In this document: in pieces, positions 1-11,230 of the stretch
Numbering within the stretch: the first letter of the stretch is position 1
Layout: every line of letters begins with the position of its first letter
Assembly: GCA_947034895.1 (NCBI GenBank)
Contig: OX344764.1
Location: 14,570,001-14,634,000, forward strand
Direction: 5' to 3'
DNA from: Rhytidiadelphus loreus
Lineage: Eukaryota; Streptophyta; Bryopsida; Hypnales; Hylocomiaceae
DNA: 64,000 bases
The notes under the pieces: model-generated
Seen by the model: the letters and a program-made list of their open reading frames with translations, nothing else
The model's database searches: none
Told to the model about the DNA's origin: nothing
Position numbers and translations under genes: made by a program

Positions 1-589
1 TATCAAAAACTTGAACATGCCTGGTCCTTAAGGCATTAACCCTAAAAGGATATGATTCCCCATGATCGAGTTAGTCATCAAAATACTCTAATTATTGAAC
101 CAAAAGGTGCATTTTTTGTCACAAAATTTTGACACAAGGTAGTAGATAAGTTAAGAAAAATTCTCTCCAATTTTCATTGCCATAACACTAAAACTCAATA
201 AGATTGAAGCTCTTCAATACGCCCTACTTAGTTGCCTTAGATTCCAAACACCTTTACTTTGAAGCCTCGTAACTTTGGCGTTCTTCATAATAGATCTAGA
301 TCTGAAATTTGGCATCATAATGGATTCAATTATTCCTAAACTCATACCCAAAAGTTTGACTTGATCCAACACTTTTTCAAAACACAAAACAAAACTCCTC
401 ACATCAATGCTTCTTTCAATAATAAATCATAAATAAACATACAACTTTGCATCTTTCACTTCTAAATCACGAAGAAAAGAAGAAAGAGACAAGGGACTAG
501 CCATTGCCTCTATGCCTCTAAGTAGCCAATTACAACTCTATGTGGCTAGCCGTTAGCTAACCCTAATTCTTAACCCTAACATCAACTTT
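1..589. other. AT-rich intergenic DNA, no gene
   Basis: I see no coding region or RNA gene here. Positions 36-39 read TTAA followed by CCCTAAAAGGA, resembling an end of the TTAA-flanked elements described elsewhere. The stretch 33-110 resembles 14256-14345 (shared words such as cactaaaatactc or catcaaaatactc followed by ggtgcatt), so it is probably decayed transposon sequence. No internal partner end was identified with confidence. Confidence 0.4.
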
Positions 590-777
590 GAATGGCTTAC
601 AAAAAATCAATACATCTTGGATTGATCTAAAAAATTTACCACACAAACTAGAAAATAGAACACATATTTCCCAATAAGTTTTATTAAATTTGGATACCAA
701 ATGCAAAAGTTAAAACACTTTGAATGGGACTTCCTGACTATGTGAGGACACTTTTGGTCCCCTGGGGCGCTTAGGGG
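590..777 (-). mobile_element. Truncated TTAA-flanked element, family B
   Basis: Read on the minus strand, this segment matches the left end of the complete element at 28465-29424. Shared words include the tgtcctcaca block, tcaaagtgttg/tcaaagtgttt, and the aataaaactt and ggtacaattt/ggtaaatttt blocks, in the same order and spacing. The outer boundary is CTTAGGGG followed by TTAA at 778-781. The inner end is lost near 590. It is non-coding and degenerate. Confidence 0.55.
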
Positions 778-986
778 TTAAAAGTAATCACAAAGTGAGG
801 CCAATGAGGGACAAAGAGTTGGAGTTTGATAAAAGCATAGGACAAAACTCCTTAAAACACCCAAACTAGGGTATGCTGGAGTTTGGTGCTGCATTTCTTT
901 TGTACTAAGTTACTCTTAGTTAAGCCTTCCTTTATAACCCCTTGTACTTTACTATTAACTCTATTGTCCATCCATGACCCAGTAAA

Positions 987-1778
987 TTAGAGCATCCCCA
1001 CCCCGACTCACTACACCTGGCCGGGTGGGGTTTGACAGGGCCCGGGAGCTAAAAAGTCCCCACTATGGCACAGGGCGCAGTTTTCCAAGCACCGGGCTCA
1101 CCAAATTTTGAGCAGAATACCTCAGCTTCCAGTGGACGGGGAAGTTTTGAGTGAGCCCTAAGTTGACCAATTTATGTGGATTTTTTCTTGGTTTTTGGTG
1201 ATCTGTTATTTCTCATAATGGTAAGGCCACAGCCAAAAGCCAAAAGCAGATCACCAGGTCATGACTCATGACTGAGTTCATAACTTAATGTAGATTAACG
1301 TGGATTAGCTTTAATGTGCCTAACCCTCTTAATTAAGAACAACTCATTAAATTAGTAACAACTGGCAGAATGAAGAAGTAGATTCTGTTTGACAGTGGGG
1401 AGGTCCCTACTCACCGGGTCCTCTTCTTCAACAGAGCCCACCAGCCCTTTTTGGGGGGGCGAAATGGGGCCAGAAAGCACCATTTCATAGTGAAAATCTT
1501 TTTTTCGCCAGAAAAAAGTAATCTTTTTTCGCCAAAAAAGTTTCAATCCAATTCAAAATGTGGATGAAATTGTCCAATTTGGATGAAAAAGTGTATGAAT
1601 TTGATTGAAAAGTGTTTTATAGTACAAAAGATGGATGTACGAAGAAATAAAATGCTTCACTAAATTTTAAGTGATCGCCGTCCTGGCACTTTTTCAAAAA
1701 CCAAAAAAAAAGGGCTGGAGCCCACCATATCAGGTATCCAGTGGGGGATTTCACCGTCCCACAGTGGCGATGCTCTAA
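987..1778. mobile_element. TIR DNA element (MITE-like), TTAGAGCATC ends
   Basis: The left end TTAGAGCATCCCCAC (987-1001) is matched in inverse orientation by the right end, GTGGCGATGCTCTAA (1764-1778), 14 of 15 positions identical. The inside is GC-richer than its surroundings near both ends and holds no transposase reading frame, so this is a non-autonomous cut-and-paste element of about 790 bp. No clear target-site duplication is left. A related right end is seen at 10247-10257. Confidence 0.6.
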
Positions 1779-1888
1779 GTTAGTTAGAGAGCAAGGTTGC
1801 TGCAGGACACCATATGATTGTAACCTTCCTTGGAAATGACGAGTTATTCTTTCTAGGACAGACGGACGGGCCAAAGGACACTTCTTTA

Positions 1889-1989
1889 TTTTATTTTTTT
1901 GACACAAATGAAACGAAATTTCATTGCAAGAGGGGAGAAACAAAGCCCCAGCCACAGGTGACCTGGGGGGAAACAACGGAAACAAGGAC
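1889..1989 (-). mobile_element. Short poly(A)-tailed retroposon, copy 1
   Basis: A 101-bp insertion bounded by a perfect 13-bp direct repeat GGACACTTCTTTA (1876-1888 and 1990-2002). On the plus strand it starts with a T-rich run (a poly(A) tail on the minus strand), then acaaatgaaa, tttcattgcaag, and ends in a GC-rich hairpin around CCCCAGCCACAGGTG/CCTGGGG. The same body occurs at 6646-6734 and, shortened, at 5002-5043. Target duplication plus A-tail is the hallmark of target-primed reverse transcription. No tRNA-like A/B box was recognised. Confidence 0.65.
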
Positions 1990-2002
1990 GGACACTTCTT
2001 TA

Positions 2003-2379
2003 GTAAGTTAGTAACTCACCACTCAGTGGTGCCCACTGCCCAAGGTTACATACTCCATTCACGATCAGGGTGGATTTGACCCCCTTGCTGGGCCTTACCG
2101 GGGGTGCAAGTAAAAAAAATGCCCCGTATTTTGGGCCATTCTAGGGTATACTCTTGACTTCTCTTAGCTAATTTAGGGTCTTTGATCGCAAAAATGAATT
2201 CAAAATTTGCAAAAAAATTCATGTGCAGAAAATAAATAATTCTAGGGTTTGCCCACAAGGCCGAGCGAGGGGGACATTTCTCCTTGGCCTTCCATTCACT
2301 ACCTCACCCACTCTATTTGTCAAGCTATACTATTTGTTTACAACATTGAATGTTCTAATCAGATGTCTACACATTGCAA
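2003..2379. other. Intergenic DNA, no gene seen
   Basis: No supported coding region, repeat boundary or RNA gene was recognised. The short open frames here have no protein-like composition. Confidence 0.4.
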
Positions 2380-3159
2380 GCACTAGAAATGGAAGCCTAT
2401 AATATAGGTGGGTAGGCTCATGGACTCAGGATCCTAGGCTCGCATGGTAACAACCTTCCACTTTTTTTAAGGCCTATTCTCTAGATCAAACTAGTCACAA
2501 TATGTAAAGTGGGTGCATACCCCAAATCCCTATCTTTTGCATTAGTTTCCCTTGCAATACACAATACATCCACAAATTCTTGAGAGGGAATTAAAAAATT
2601 ATCACATAACCACTAGAAAATCAACCACTTGGATGTTGATAATCTTGTAATTTAAAAAACTTTCCAATACATTTGTTAAGATGGTGCAATTTGAATTTAC
2701 AAGAATTACGGGAATATATTAAATCCCTTGACCATTTAGAGGTTAATTCAAGACCTAACAACTTCTTGAGAATAATGGTTGTAAATGAGTCGTCCCACTT
2801 TGATATTTTTTTATACATGGATGTGTGTGAGGTTTTTAATCTTAACTGTACAAAAGTAAAGACTACTTTGTCTAATATGCACGGAATTAATTGTGGAGAA
2901 TATTGACCATTGGATTATTAGATTATAACAATTTTAGATGGTCAACTTATAGGCAAAAAAATGAACCCTTTGGAAAACCGACCCACCCACCCTAAAATTG
3001 GATTGGAATTTAAGTCAAATGTAGTATTTTTTTAATGAAAAAAATGAAAAACCTCTCTCAAATTCAAACACATTTTCAAATAAAAGTGAGTAAAAAATTG
3101 AAAATTGACCAAATTGGATCCTACAAAAATAAGTAAAAAGCATATGGTTGATAAATAGG

Positions 3160-3220
<61 letters not shown>

Positions 3221-3559
3221 GTGTGTGTGTGTGTATGTTTGTCAATTTTTGAAATTCAATGGTTGATGTTCTTAACATATCTTTTGGAACATCTTCAAAA
3301 GAAATTCTACCATTCCTCTCACTCAGACCATATCCAAAATTTGTGCCCACTCCTCCTTGTACAAGACTACATTTTCTAAATAAAATTATCAATACTTCTC
3401 TCATTGAAATTTTGAAAATCCAAAAATGTAAAATATGTCAACTTATTACTCTACAAGACCCTACTTTACAAAAGATTGAGATTTGTTTCACCCTATCAAA
3501 AATTTGTCATTAAAAAATTTGATGAGCAAACATTCTTTCCTCTCAGTCCTTGAGAGGAG
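2380..3559. repeat. Long dispersed repeat RA, copy 1
   Basis: This segment is collinear with 32580-33669 over about 1.1 kb and shares a block with 49440-49640. Shared words include ggactca(g/a)gatcctaggctc, aaagactactttgt, attggaacatcttcaaaa-like and tgagatttgtttcaccct. It ends in CTTGAGAGGAG followed by TTAA (3560-3563). The homologous copy 2 ends in CTTGAGGGG followed by TTAA. No intact reading frame is present. It is most likely an ancient transposon, non-autonomous or fully decayed. Confidence 0.6.
3160..3234. repeat. (TA)n-(TG)n microsatellite
   Basis: About 28 TA dinucleotides (3160-3217) are followed by roughly 8 GT/TG units. It lies inside dispersed repeat RA, and copy 2 has a CT/TA tract in the corresponding place (33199-33218). 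The tract is probably variable in length between individuals. Confidence 0.95.
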
Positions 3560-3563
3560 TTAA

Positions 3564-3897
3564 AGATTAAGTTGTCTAATTTATTTTTTATCACACTTTA
3601 AATTTCATTTCAATGACAAAAAAAATACAAACAAAATGTATCCAGAGAAAGGCCCCCAACAAAGCAACTAAAGACCAACTATCCAAAAGGCATGGCCGGC
3701 AAGTTTTGAACCAATAAATTTTGTCACCCTCATTGCGCATAATGCTATATTAACCCCAATTATTGTCAAAATAGACCAGAGCAACATTTAGGAATGAGGT
3801 TCCTTCTTTATTTTACTGGTATTTTCTCCCCAAGCAATACAGCCGTAATCTATAAAACTAGCCCAAACAGAAGGTACGAGGTCCATAAAACGCCCAT
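3564..3897. other. Intergenic DNA, no gene seen
   Basis: No coding or structural feature was identified. Confidence 0.35.
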
Positions 3898-3901
3898 TTA
3901 A

Positions 3902-4350
3902 CCCCTAAGGTCCCAAGGCCATTTTTCTACCAAAACCACTCAAAACTACCACTTTTGCTACATTCACCTATGAAATTAAATTTTTAAATTCTTTTTAGAA
4001 TCTAACTGTAGGATCTTGTTCTACACTTGTCTTAGATCATGTGGTAAAATTTTTGTGATGTTTGACTGTATAGATTGAAAGATATTAGCATTCCAAGTGG
4101 AAGAAAAAAATTTCTTTCAAGAACTTGCTATGATTGCGGACATACCAAGAAACTCCATAACTTTCACATCACTAATCCAAATGGAATGAATCAAAGCTTC
4201 CCATTTAGAAGAAAATATAATCTATAAGAAAAAAATTATTTCAATTTTTATTTCAATTTTTTGTGGATTTTTTTTGCTGCCCATTTTGAGGTTATTGTGG
4301 CATAACTTTTGCTCCCGGGTACCAATTGGAATAAAATTATATTTCCAAAA
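3902..4350 (-). mobile_element. Truncated TTAA-flanked element, family A
   Basis: It begins with TTAA (3898-3901) then CCCCTAAGGTCCCAAGGCC, the inverse of the right ends of the complete elements at 30741-30760 and 42141-42160. It continues with the family's internal blocks in reverse: AAAACTACCACTTTTG, then gtatagattgaaagatatt, then gcataacttttgctcccgg. The opposite terminus is not recognisable after about 4350, so the copy is truncated. Confidence 0.6.
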
Positions 4351-5001
4351 ATGAGCAGGGCTTCATGATCGGAGCAGGGCAGGAATTGCAGTTGATTAAG
4401 TCCTAATTTTGAAAGAAGTTAGTACTTCTTTGCAAAGTTCAATAGATTCTATAATCTGGCTGTAAGTTATATCTGAGTGGCATGAATTTCTTGACCTTCA
4501 ATTTTGAGTTTAGGGTTATCATGTTTGTGATTTAATGAAACAAATGAAAGATGTGATCTAAGTTAGGATTAATCTGGAATGGATTGCAGCAGTGTTGCAG
4601 TTTTCAATCCAAGTTTTGGCTACTGCTCAACATGGAAACAAGAGAAATGAAGTCATGGTACTACAGTAATTGGCTCAGGAAAAGCTAAAACTCGTGCTGA
4701 CTGATTTCAATCGACTGTAGCCTACATTTAAAACTTAGGGTAAAATAACGTCAAATTCTTAACATAGGGAGAGTACCTCATAATCGAAACTAACAAATTC
4801 AACCTACACACCGGCCTAAAAGCTATGGACAAATCAAACATTCCGTATACAGTATGCATTGGAAACAGGCATTACACTAACACAATGAACAGTGCATGAG
4901 TTTGATTCATAACACAGAGTTTGTCTTGTTTGTAATTCAATGAAACAAATGGTGAGAGAAAAGGATAAAAGCTGGAATGGCTTGCAATGTGTAAGTTAGC
5001 A
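4351..5001. other. Intergenic DNA, no gene seen
   Basis: No gene or clear repeat boundary was recognised in this AT-rich stretch. Confidence 0.35.
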
Positions 5002-5043
5002 ACTTTCTGTTTTTGTTTTTCTTAAACAAATGGAAATTCCATT
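5002..5043 (-). mobile_element. Short poly(A)-tailed retroposon, 5'-truncated copy 2
   Basis: Forty-two bases lie between two perfect copies of GTAAGTTAGCA (4991-5001 and 5044-5054). The insert has a T-rich head and then cttaaacaaatgg and attccatt, the same core as the insertions at 1889-1989 and 6646-6734, but it lacks the distal hairpin. This is what 5' truncation during target-primed reverse transcription would give. Confidence 0.6.
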
Positions 5044-5224
5044 GTAAGTTAGCAGTTTCAATCCAAAATTTAAGCTCATTTCTTTGGCTAATTTGATGCT
5101 CATGCAAAGAATGTGATCAAGGATCACCTGGAATTTCATCTAGCATTATGCTGGAGTGCAGAGCACGCAACAAGTTTACATTCAGGGGATTAATTTACAA
5201 TTTACCAATATGTGTAGTTAACAG

Positions 5225-5935
5225 AAACAATTTCAATGCTACCAACTCCCAAAAATTGAGAAAAATAAAATTTGGCCATGAAATTTTTGGCATGAGATCA
5301 TCTATATGTTGTTAATATGTATGTCAAATTTCAAGTTAAAAAGATTTGCCCATAAAAAGACATTCAAAATCTACCAACGGACAAATGTAGCTGAGAGAAA
5401 CAATTTTAGTGGTGCCCACTTTGACACCCTCCTAGGGGCACAAAAATTGTTTAATTATCATAATTTTTTTGTCATGAGATCACTTCTATGTTGATAATAC
5501 GCGTGCCAAACTTCAAGCTCAAAAGATTTGTCTACAAAAAGATATTTGAAATCTACCAACATGTGTAGTTGTGAAATAATTTCTAGGAACTACTTCTGTT
5601 GGTAGATTTTGAGTATCTTTTTATGGGAAAATCCTTTGAGCTTGAAATTTGACACACATGTTATCAACATAGACATGATCTCATGGTAAAAATTTCATGG
5701 CCAAACTTTAATTTCTCAATCTTTGGGAGTGTGTCAAAGTTGGTTGCTTAGAAATTTTTCTCACAACTACACATGTTGGTAGATTGTGAATATCTTTTTT
5801 TGTGTAAATCTTTTGGCATTGAAATATGTCATACATGTTATTAGTATAGAGATCATTTTGTGTAAAAAAATTTCATGGTAAAATAACAATTTTTCAGCCC
5901 TCGGGAAGGTGTCAAAGATGGCAGCAGTGAATGTT
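5225..5935. repeat. Inverted pair of tandem-repeat arrays
   Basis: A repeat unit of about 170-190 bp (words: gttggtagattt, gaatatctttt, ttgaaatttg-cacacatgttatcaac, gatctcatg, ggtgtcaaagt) occurs about twice on the minus strand (5225-5575) and about twice on the plus strand (5590-5930), meeting near 5583. The array can fold into a long hairpin. The same unit is arranged as direct tandem copies at 34868-35440. Confidence 0.7.
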
Positions 5936-5989
5936 TTTTTCCCTGTGAATGCAAGAATTCGTAAATGAAGTAGACCTTACTGTACAAAT

Positions 5990-6985
5990 AGCACTTGTAT
6001 AGGTTGGGTACAATGATCTTACAACCGGACAATTTGAACCATTCAAAGGTTTGTGCATAGCATGGCAAAAGAATTAGAATTTTTCATCTTGCATAACAAA
6101 CACCCAATCTTCACGCAATCCGAATCAAGCATACCAAATTTCAGTTTCAAAAAAGCAAAATTTTGTTTTTGGTGAATTTCAAAAGTCAATTTTCATGGTT
6201 TTACATAGTACTTTATTGAGAACAATTGATGATAAGTTTTTTGAATTTGATTGCGTAGATATGTAGGAATAATCTATATGCACCTCTTCCCTTCAACGAG
6301 CATCTCTAAAAAAGTTTTATAATTCCTCTATACAAATTTGTGTCTATGACCAAATTTTGCAAGATAGATATCTCTATATCAATTAACTAAATTTTCACAA
6401 AGTAATTGTACCATCATGTTCAAATGTACAAAATTAGTTACTATGTGAGGGGCAAATAGAAAAATATAATTATAATAAAGAGATATCTATTTTACAAAAT
6501 TTTGGGCATTAGCACCCCAATATGGAAATCTCTATAAAAAAAGAATTGTTAAACCTTTTTCGGGAATGCTTGTTGAAGGGAAGAGGTGCGTATGGATGTT
6601 TCCTACATTTCTATGCAATCAAATTCAGAAATTTCGCCACCAATTCTTTTTTTTTTTTTAAACAAATGCAACAAGTTCCATTGCAAAGTGTAAAAATACA
6701 AACCCACCAGCCACAAGTGGCCTGGTGGGGACCACCACCAATTTCCTCAATAAAATGTTATGTAAAACCATGAAAATTAACTTTAAAAAATCCCCCAAAT
6801 GGAATTTTGGTTTAGGGAAACTAGAATTTGGTATGCTTCATTAGGATGGCATAAGGATGCAATGATAATTATGCTTACAAAAAAATACCAATCATATTGC
6901 ACATTGTACCAAAAAAAATTGAATGGCTCAAATTGGTCAGTTGTAAGATTATTGTACCCGACCTATATATTTTGGAAGGTGGACG
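5990..6985. repeat. Kilobase-scale imperfect palindrome
   Basis: The left arm (about 5990-6390) matches the reverse complement of the right arm (about 6475-6985). Examples are GGGTACAATGATCTTACAA (left) against TTGTAAGATTATTGTACCC (right), and gcacctcttcccttcaac against gttgaagggaagaggtgc. The loop is about 85 bp. The right arm is lengthened by the 89-bp retroposon at 6646-6734. The outer part of the left arm is also found beside the direct tandem array near 35440. Confidence 0.75.
6646..6734 (-). mobile_element. Short poly(A)-tailed retroposon, copy 3
   Basis: An 89-bp insertion bounded by the perfect direct repeat CCACCAATT (6637-6645 and 6735-6743). It sits inside the right arm of the palindrome, and the left arm lacks it, so the empty site is preserved in the same molecule. 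It begins with a poly(T) run of about 14 (poly(A) on the minus strand), then aaacaaatgcaac, tccattgcaaag, and ends with a hairpin CCACCAGCCAC-aa-GTGGCCTGGTGG. Confidence 0.75.
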
Positions 6986-7210
6986 TTTTATTGATCATTG
7001 CATTTCAACTTCAAAAATTCATCACTAATTCTACAAAGCTCCAAAAAAATTTGAAATGACTTCGGGATTAGATGCCAATTCAATCTCAAGAAATTTAACT
7101 CTCCAAATTAAATTTTAGCTCTTAAATGGGTACTTTGTGGACCTTCCACCTTCTACCAAGATCTTCCTTCCTTTGAAAGCTAGGATGGCCTCCAAAGGTG
7201 CAAGATTTAA

Positions 7211-8312
7211 CCCTTTAAGTCCCAAGGAACACTATAAGAAAACAAAGTTTTTTTTGATGTTGCAACAAACATGGGATGGCGTCTTTTTTGACGCAGAAGT
7301 AATCACCGTAGATGTCTCCTAAAATCCGTTATATCCTATCTATAAAATGAAGATAAATTAAAAAATTAAAAAAAATTGTCAAATTCAACAAAAATTTAAA
7401 AAAACTTACCATTTACCTTCAAGTAAATTTTTGATGGTAAAATGAAGGAATTTCTTCATTAAAATTTAGTGAAAATGAAGGATTTCGAGGTTTTACTTAT
7501 ATTCTTTCTCTGCCCATAGAGAGACAAACGATATGGGATAAGTAAAAAAGGGGATGTACAATGAATTACGTTTTTTGGGACGTTCCTGCAGATGTCTTCA
7601 AAGACGTAAACGTCTCACTTGACATCTTTGCCTTCTGACTGAATTGCATTTTTTACCACCGGTCAATACTCTATGGCTGACTGCACTAACTTTTGCAAGT
7701 GCAAAATGTAATTAATTCTGACATGGACAAACTTGTTGTAAGTGATGTTTTCTAGGACGTCTTCAAAGATGTACACATCTCATTTGACATCTAGCGTTCT
7801 AATGTTTACAACGCCATGTCTGTATAGACGTCAAAAAAAATTTGCACGACTACGTACGTTAACTTGAAAACGCAGGACATCTCAAAAAACATGTGCTGTT
7901 CTGTGGCTAACTCACCAAAAATGCAGTTTTCTTATATTGGAACCACAAATTGGTTTCTAGAGTGAGAGAAACAAAAATAATTTGTAATTTGAGAAGAATT
8001 AGAAGTGAAATAGTAAATGGAGGTCATTTGTTTTTTGATAGAGAATGAATTGAACCAATCAACTTGGAAAATACAATTGTATGCAATAGTTATGTGCATT
8101 TATACTATTGGCAAACTTGTTCGTCAGAATTCTTGCAGTACCAATGGTGGATCATACTAATTTTTTCACACCTATTTTCTATCACTCATTTTCTAATTTG
8201 GTACGTACGATTACTTCTTCACTTCCACTTTTCTATCCTCAATAATCCCACATTTCCTAAATATTTTGTCTATATTTTTGCTTTGAACAAAACAACTCTA
8301 GGGCTTAAAGGG
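7211..8312. mobile_element. TTAA-flanked TIR element, 1.1 kb
   Basis: The left end CCCTTTAAGTCCCAAGG follows TTAA (7207-7210). The right end, read inward, is CCCTTTAAGCCCTAGAG, and TTAA follows it (8313-8316). The ends match over about 12 bp. Inside are many GACGTC-like words and a 37-bp imperfect direct repeat (7591-7627 and 7756-7792, 165 bp apart; core gtcttcaaaga). No transposase reading frame is visible. Confidence 0.6.
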
Positions 8313-8316
8313 TTAA

Positions 8317-9784
8317 GGTGCTTGATGGCCTTTTCTATTGTCTTTTCTGCTTTGGGGCAATAGTGCATGCATATCCCTGTCGATTGGGAATTAAAAAATA
8401 CATGCTACTAGTAATCTATGACTAAAAGAGCATCCTAAACTTGTTAGAAATCTATTACATATCAAATATTATAGTAGGGTGTGTGGAGGGAGGGTTGAGG
8501 GTGAATCCAAGACAATTCTACTTAAATATTCTATCCAAATTTGCTAGAACCTAAAATGAATTAAAAACATGTCACAAATAATGAAAATCAAGAAACGAAA
8601 AGTACACCAAGTATGGCCAACACTGCATATGAATGGAAGTTGTTGACCTTGTCTTGATCTCTCATGACAATGACAAGTCTTGAAAAAAGTAGATAATTTC
8701 TACTAGTGCCTAAGAAGAGGGTAGTCTGGAATTTCAATTAACCTTGTAAATACTAAGTGTTTGATGGATGACAAAAAATCCTTCTACAATGGGCCACTAT
8801 ATTACAAATATATTCTTATTGTAGTGCTACTGTAGAAGGCCCCCCCTTCTTCCTATTCAAGAATGTTATGAAGGAGAGAGCTAAACATTAGAAGAAATTT
8901 TAGCCCCGGAAAGGGCTGTTAAGAGTACATTTTTGGCAGCGCAAGGGTGTAAATCCGGAATAGTTAAAAACATATTTTTTTAATTAAAAAAATACTTATT
9001 TTTTCAAAAAAAAAAATTATAAAAAAATTATAAAGAAAAAAAAAATGTAGATTACTTTAAATTGGAAGTATTACTTTGAACTTGAGCTTTTACTTTGAAC
9101 TAATTTTTTCACTTTTATATTTAGTTTGAAATTCATAAATATAGATATTTTGTATTAATTTGAACTTTAGTTTTGAATTGAAACTGTTCTTTCTTTGTGA
9201 TCTAATTTAAAAATAGAAAATAAGTATAAATATATATATAACTTTAAAATAGAGGTATTATTTTAAAGTCAAGCTTTTAATTTGAATGAAGGTATTACTT
9301 TGATATCTATTTAAGAATAAACACTGAATACACACTGAATATTTATAAATATAAACTAAATTTAAAAAAAAAATCATATTAAAAACTCGATTTCAAAACA
9401 TACTTTACAATCAATTTTCTTGTAAGCCCATGTTCTTTTTTTGTAGGAAAAATACACTTCAAAAGGCTAGGGCATTTAGGAGTTCAAGGATGCAATGGTC
9501 TAAGTTGCTTGATGTATGACTTGACTCTTCATTATAGAAACAAAGAGTGACAACATTGGTCCACTAGTTGTAGCATTTTGGTTCACTACTTTGGTTGTAG
9601 GGGCCGCGTCTTTTATGGGTTTATTTTGTGGAATATAAGGTAACGAGAAATTTGAAAAAAATAATTACTCAAAGGATTTAGCATTTCTTGTGGTAGTTTG
9701 AGTGTGTTTTTCCTAAATCACTAGAAACCTAAAGTTTTTCCAACACCTTCAAGCATATTTAAAATGAGCATATTTAGCCTTTCA
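8317..9784. other. AT-rich intergenic DNA, no gene
   Basis: Long A- and T-rich tracts, particularly 8960-9400, with no coding signal. No paired transposon ends were recognised. Confidence 0.4.
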
Positions 9785-10046
9785 TTCAAATAATTAAAAT
9801 GAGAATACTTAAATACTTAAAATAAAAATAATTAAATACTCAAAATGAGAATACTTAAATACTTGAAATGAAAATACTTACATAATTAGAATGAGAATAA
9901 TTAAATAATTAAAATGAAAAAACTTAAATAATTAAAATGAAAATACTGAAATAATTTAAATGAAATAATTAAAATAATTAAAATAAAAATACCTAAATAC
10001 TTAAAATGAAAATACTGAAATAATTAAAATAAAAATACTGAAAATG
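9785..10046. repeat. A-rich minisatellite, about 22-24 bp unit
   Basis: About twelve imperfect tandem copies of a unit close to aataattaaaatgaaaata, with recurring words aattaaaatga, aatacttaaat and aaaatgaaaatact. Unit length varies slightly through single-base changes. No protein-coding potential. Confidence 0.85.
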
Positions 10047-10159
10047 AACATGGCTTTCAACAGCTTCTTAGCTTTATCCACTAAGCTTCCTAATGAGATC
10101 AACAACAGCAAGCTCCTGTATAATTTTCTGGACGGTACTTTTATATTTTACTCAGAAAG

Positions 10160-10500
10160 TAAATGTGCATTGGCCTCTTAAGAGGAGCTCAGCAGGATGG
10201 GTGGCCTGGCATTTTGCAGGCCAAGCCACCACCGCATTTTGCAAGGCGGGTGGGGATGCTCTTAGGGCATCCTCAGTGCACAACCTCACTTCACTTGCCT
10301 TCTCAATGCACTCCTCCAGTGCCCCAACTTGCAAGAGCAGATCATTTTTTAAGATTCAGTTCATTGCATGGTCTTTTTGCAGTGATTGCGGACTGCACGC
10401 CAAGCGTTTATGCGAGCAAGCAGTGCATTCACTTCTCCAAATCATTGTCTTCTACTTTGCACATTAACCCAATTGAAACAGTCCCACTATTCCAGGAAAC
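10160..10500. mobile_element. Fragments of abutting TIR elements
   Basis: GGTGGGGATGCTCTTA (10242-10257) looks like a right end of the family at 987-1778. It abuts TTAGGGCATCCTCAGTGC, which looks like a left end of a related element. The segment is GC-rich relative to its neighbours and rich in tgcattt/gtgcac words. Neither element has a recognisable partner end, so boundaries are approximate. Confidence 0.35.
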
Positions 10501-11228
10501 GTGTTTCATGGCAGCTATGACACAGGGCACACAGTGGTTGACGACCAAAATTGCACTTAGGGATGAATGCCTTAAAACCTGCAAACAGAAATCCCAGTGA
10601 TCTGTGAACCTGCATTACAGTCTTTTGTTTGAGTACATCTGGTTTCAATCCTTCCCATACGAGCAAACCTGTCACCTACAATTAACCTAACGTTCTCAGC
10701 GAGCCAGGTCAAGCTCGTGAAATAATCTTGCGTGCAAAATACTACCTCATTCAAACCTAGAATGATAGTCGCATTCCGACCAGCCTATAAAATTTCCCCC
10801 GTCAAGATTAATATAGAGTTTTGAAGCAAATCTCTTTGGGAAACAATGGAGGACGCAAACAATTAAAGAGCCACGGCAGTGGTGGGCAGTCCGGTCAGTA
10901 CTGTATAAAATAAAGTGACGACATGTCTTGAGATCTCTTTTCTGGGCAATGCTATCACCACAAGAAGGGAGAATCCAAGACAATCCTAATTAGCAAAGTC
11001 AATAAGATGAGACCTAACTACCTCGCCAAATTTTTGAACAGTTCTATAAACCTATGATCAACCAAAGCAAAGGGTTCAATTCCTAAATCCTATGTCTTCT
11101 AAAACAGAGGTGATTTCCTCTTCGATGAATGATCTGTAACTCTCTACAAAAGAAGGCTAGCATAGCAGCCCCTGTCAAGAATACAGTCGTAATTTGGCTT
11201 CGAATCTGTACAAGCTTTCTGGCCAAGG
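10501..11228. other. 3' region of the KMS1-like gene and intergenic DNA
   Basis: No further gene was recognised. The part next to 11230 should contain the 3' untranslated region of the minus-strand gene, but no unambiguous polyadenylation signal was assigned. Confidence 0.35.
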
Positions 11229-11230
11229 AG

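Noticed and set aside
3015..3404. Minus-strand 129-residue frame
   Set aside because: It reads through the (TA)n tract as a run of Ile-Tyr and lies in dispersed repeat RA.
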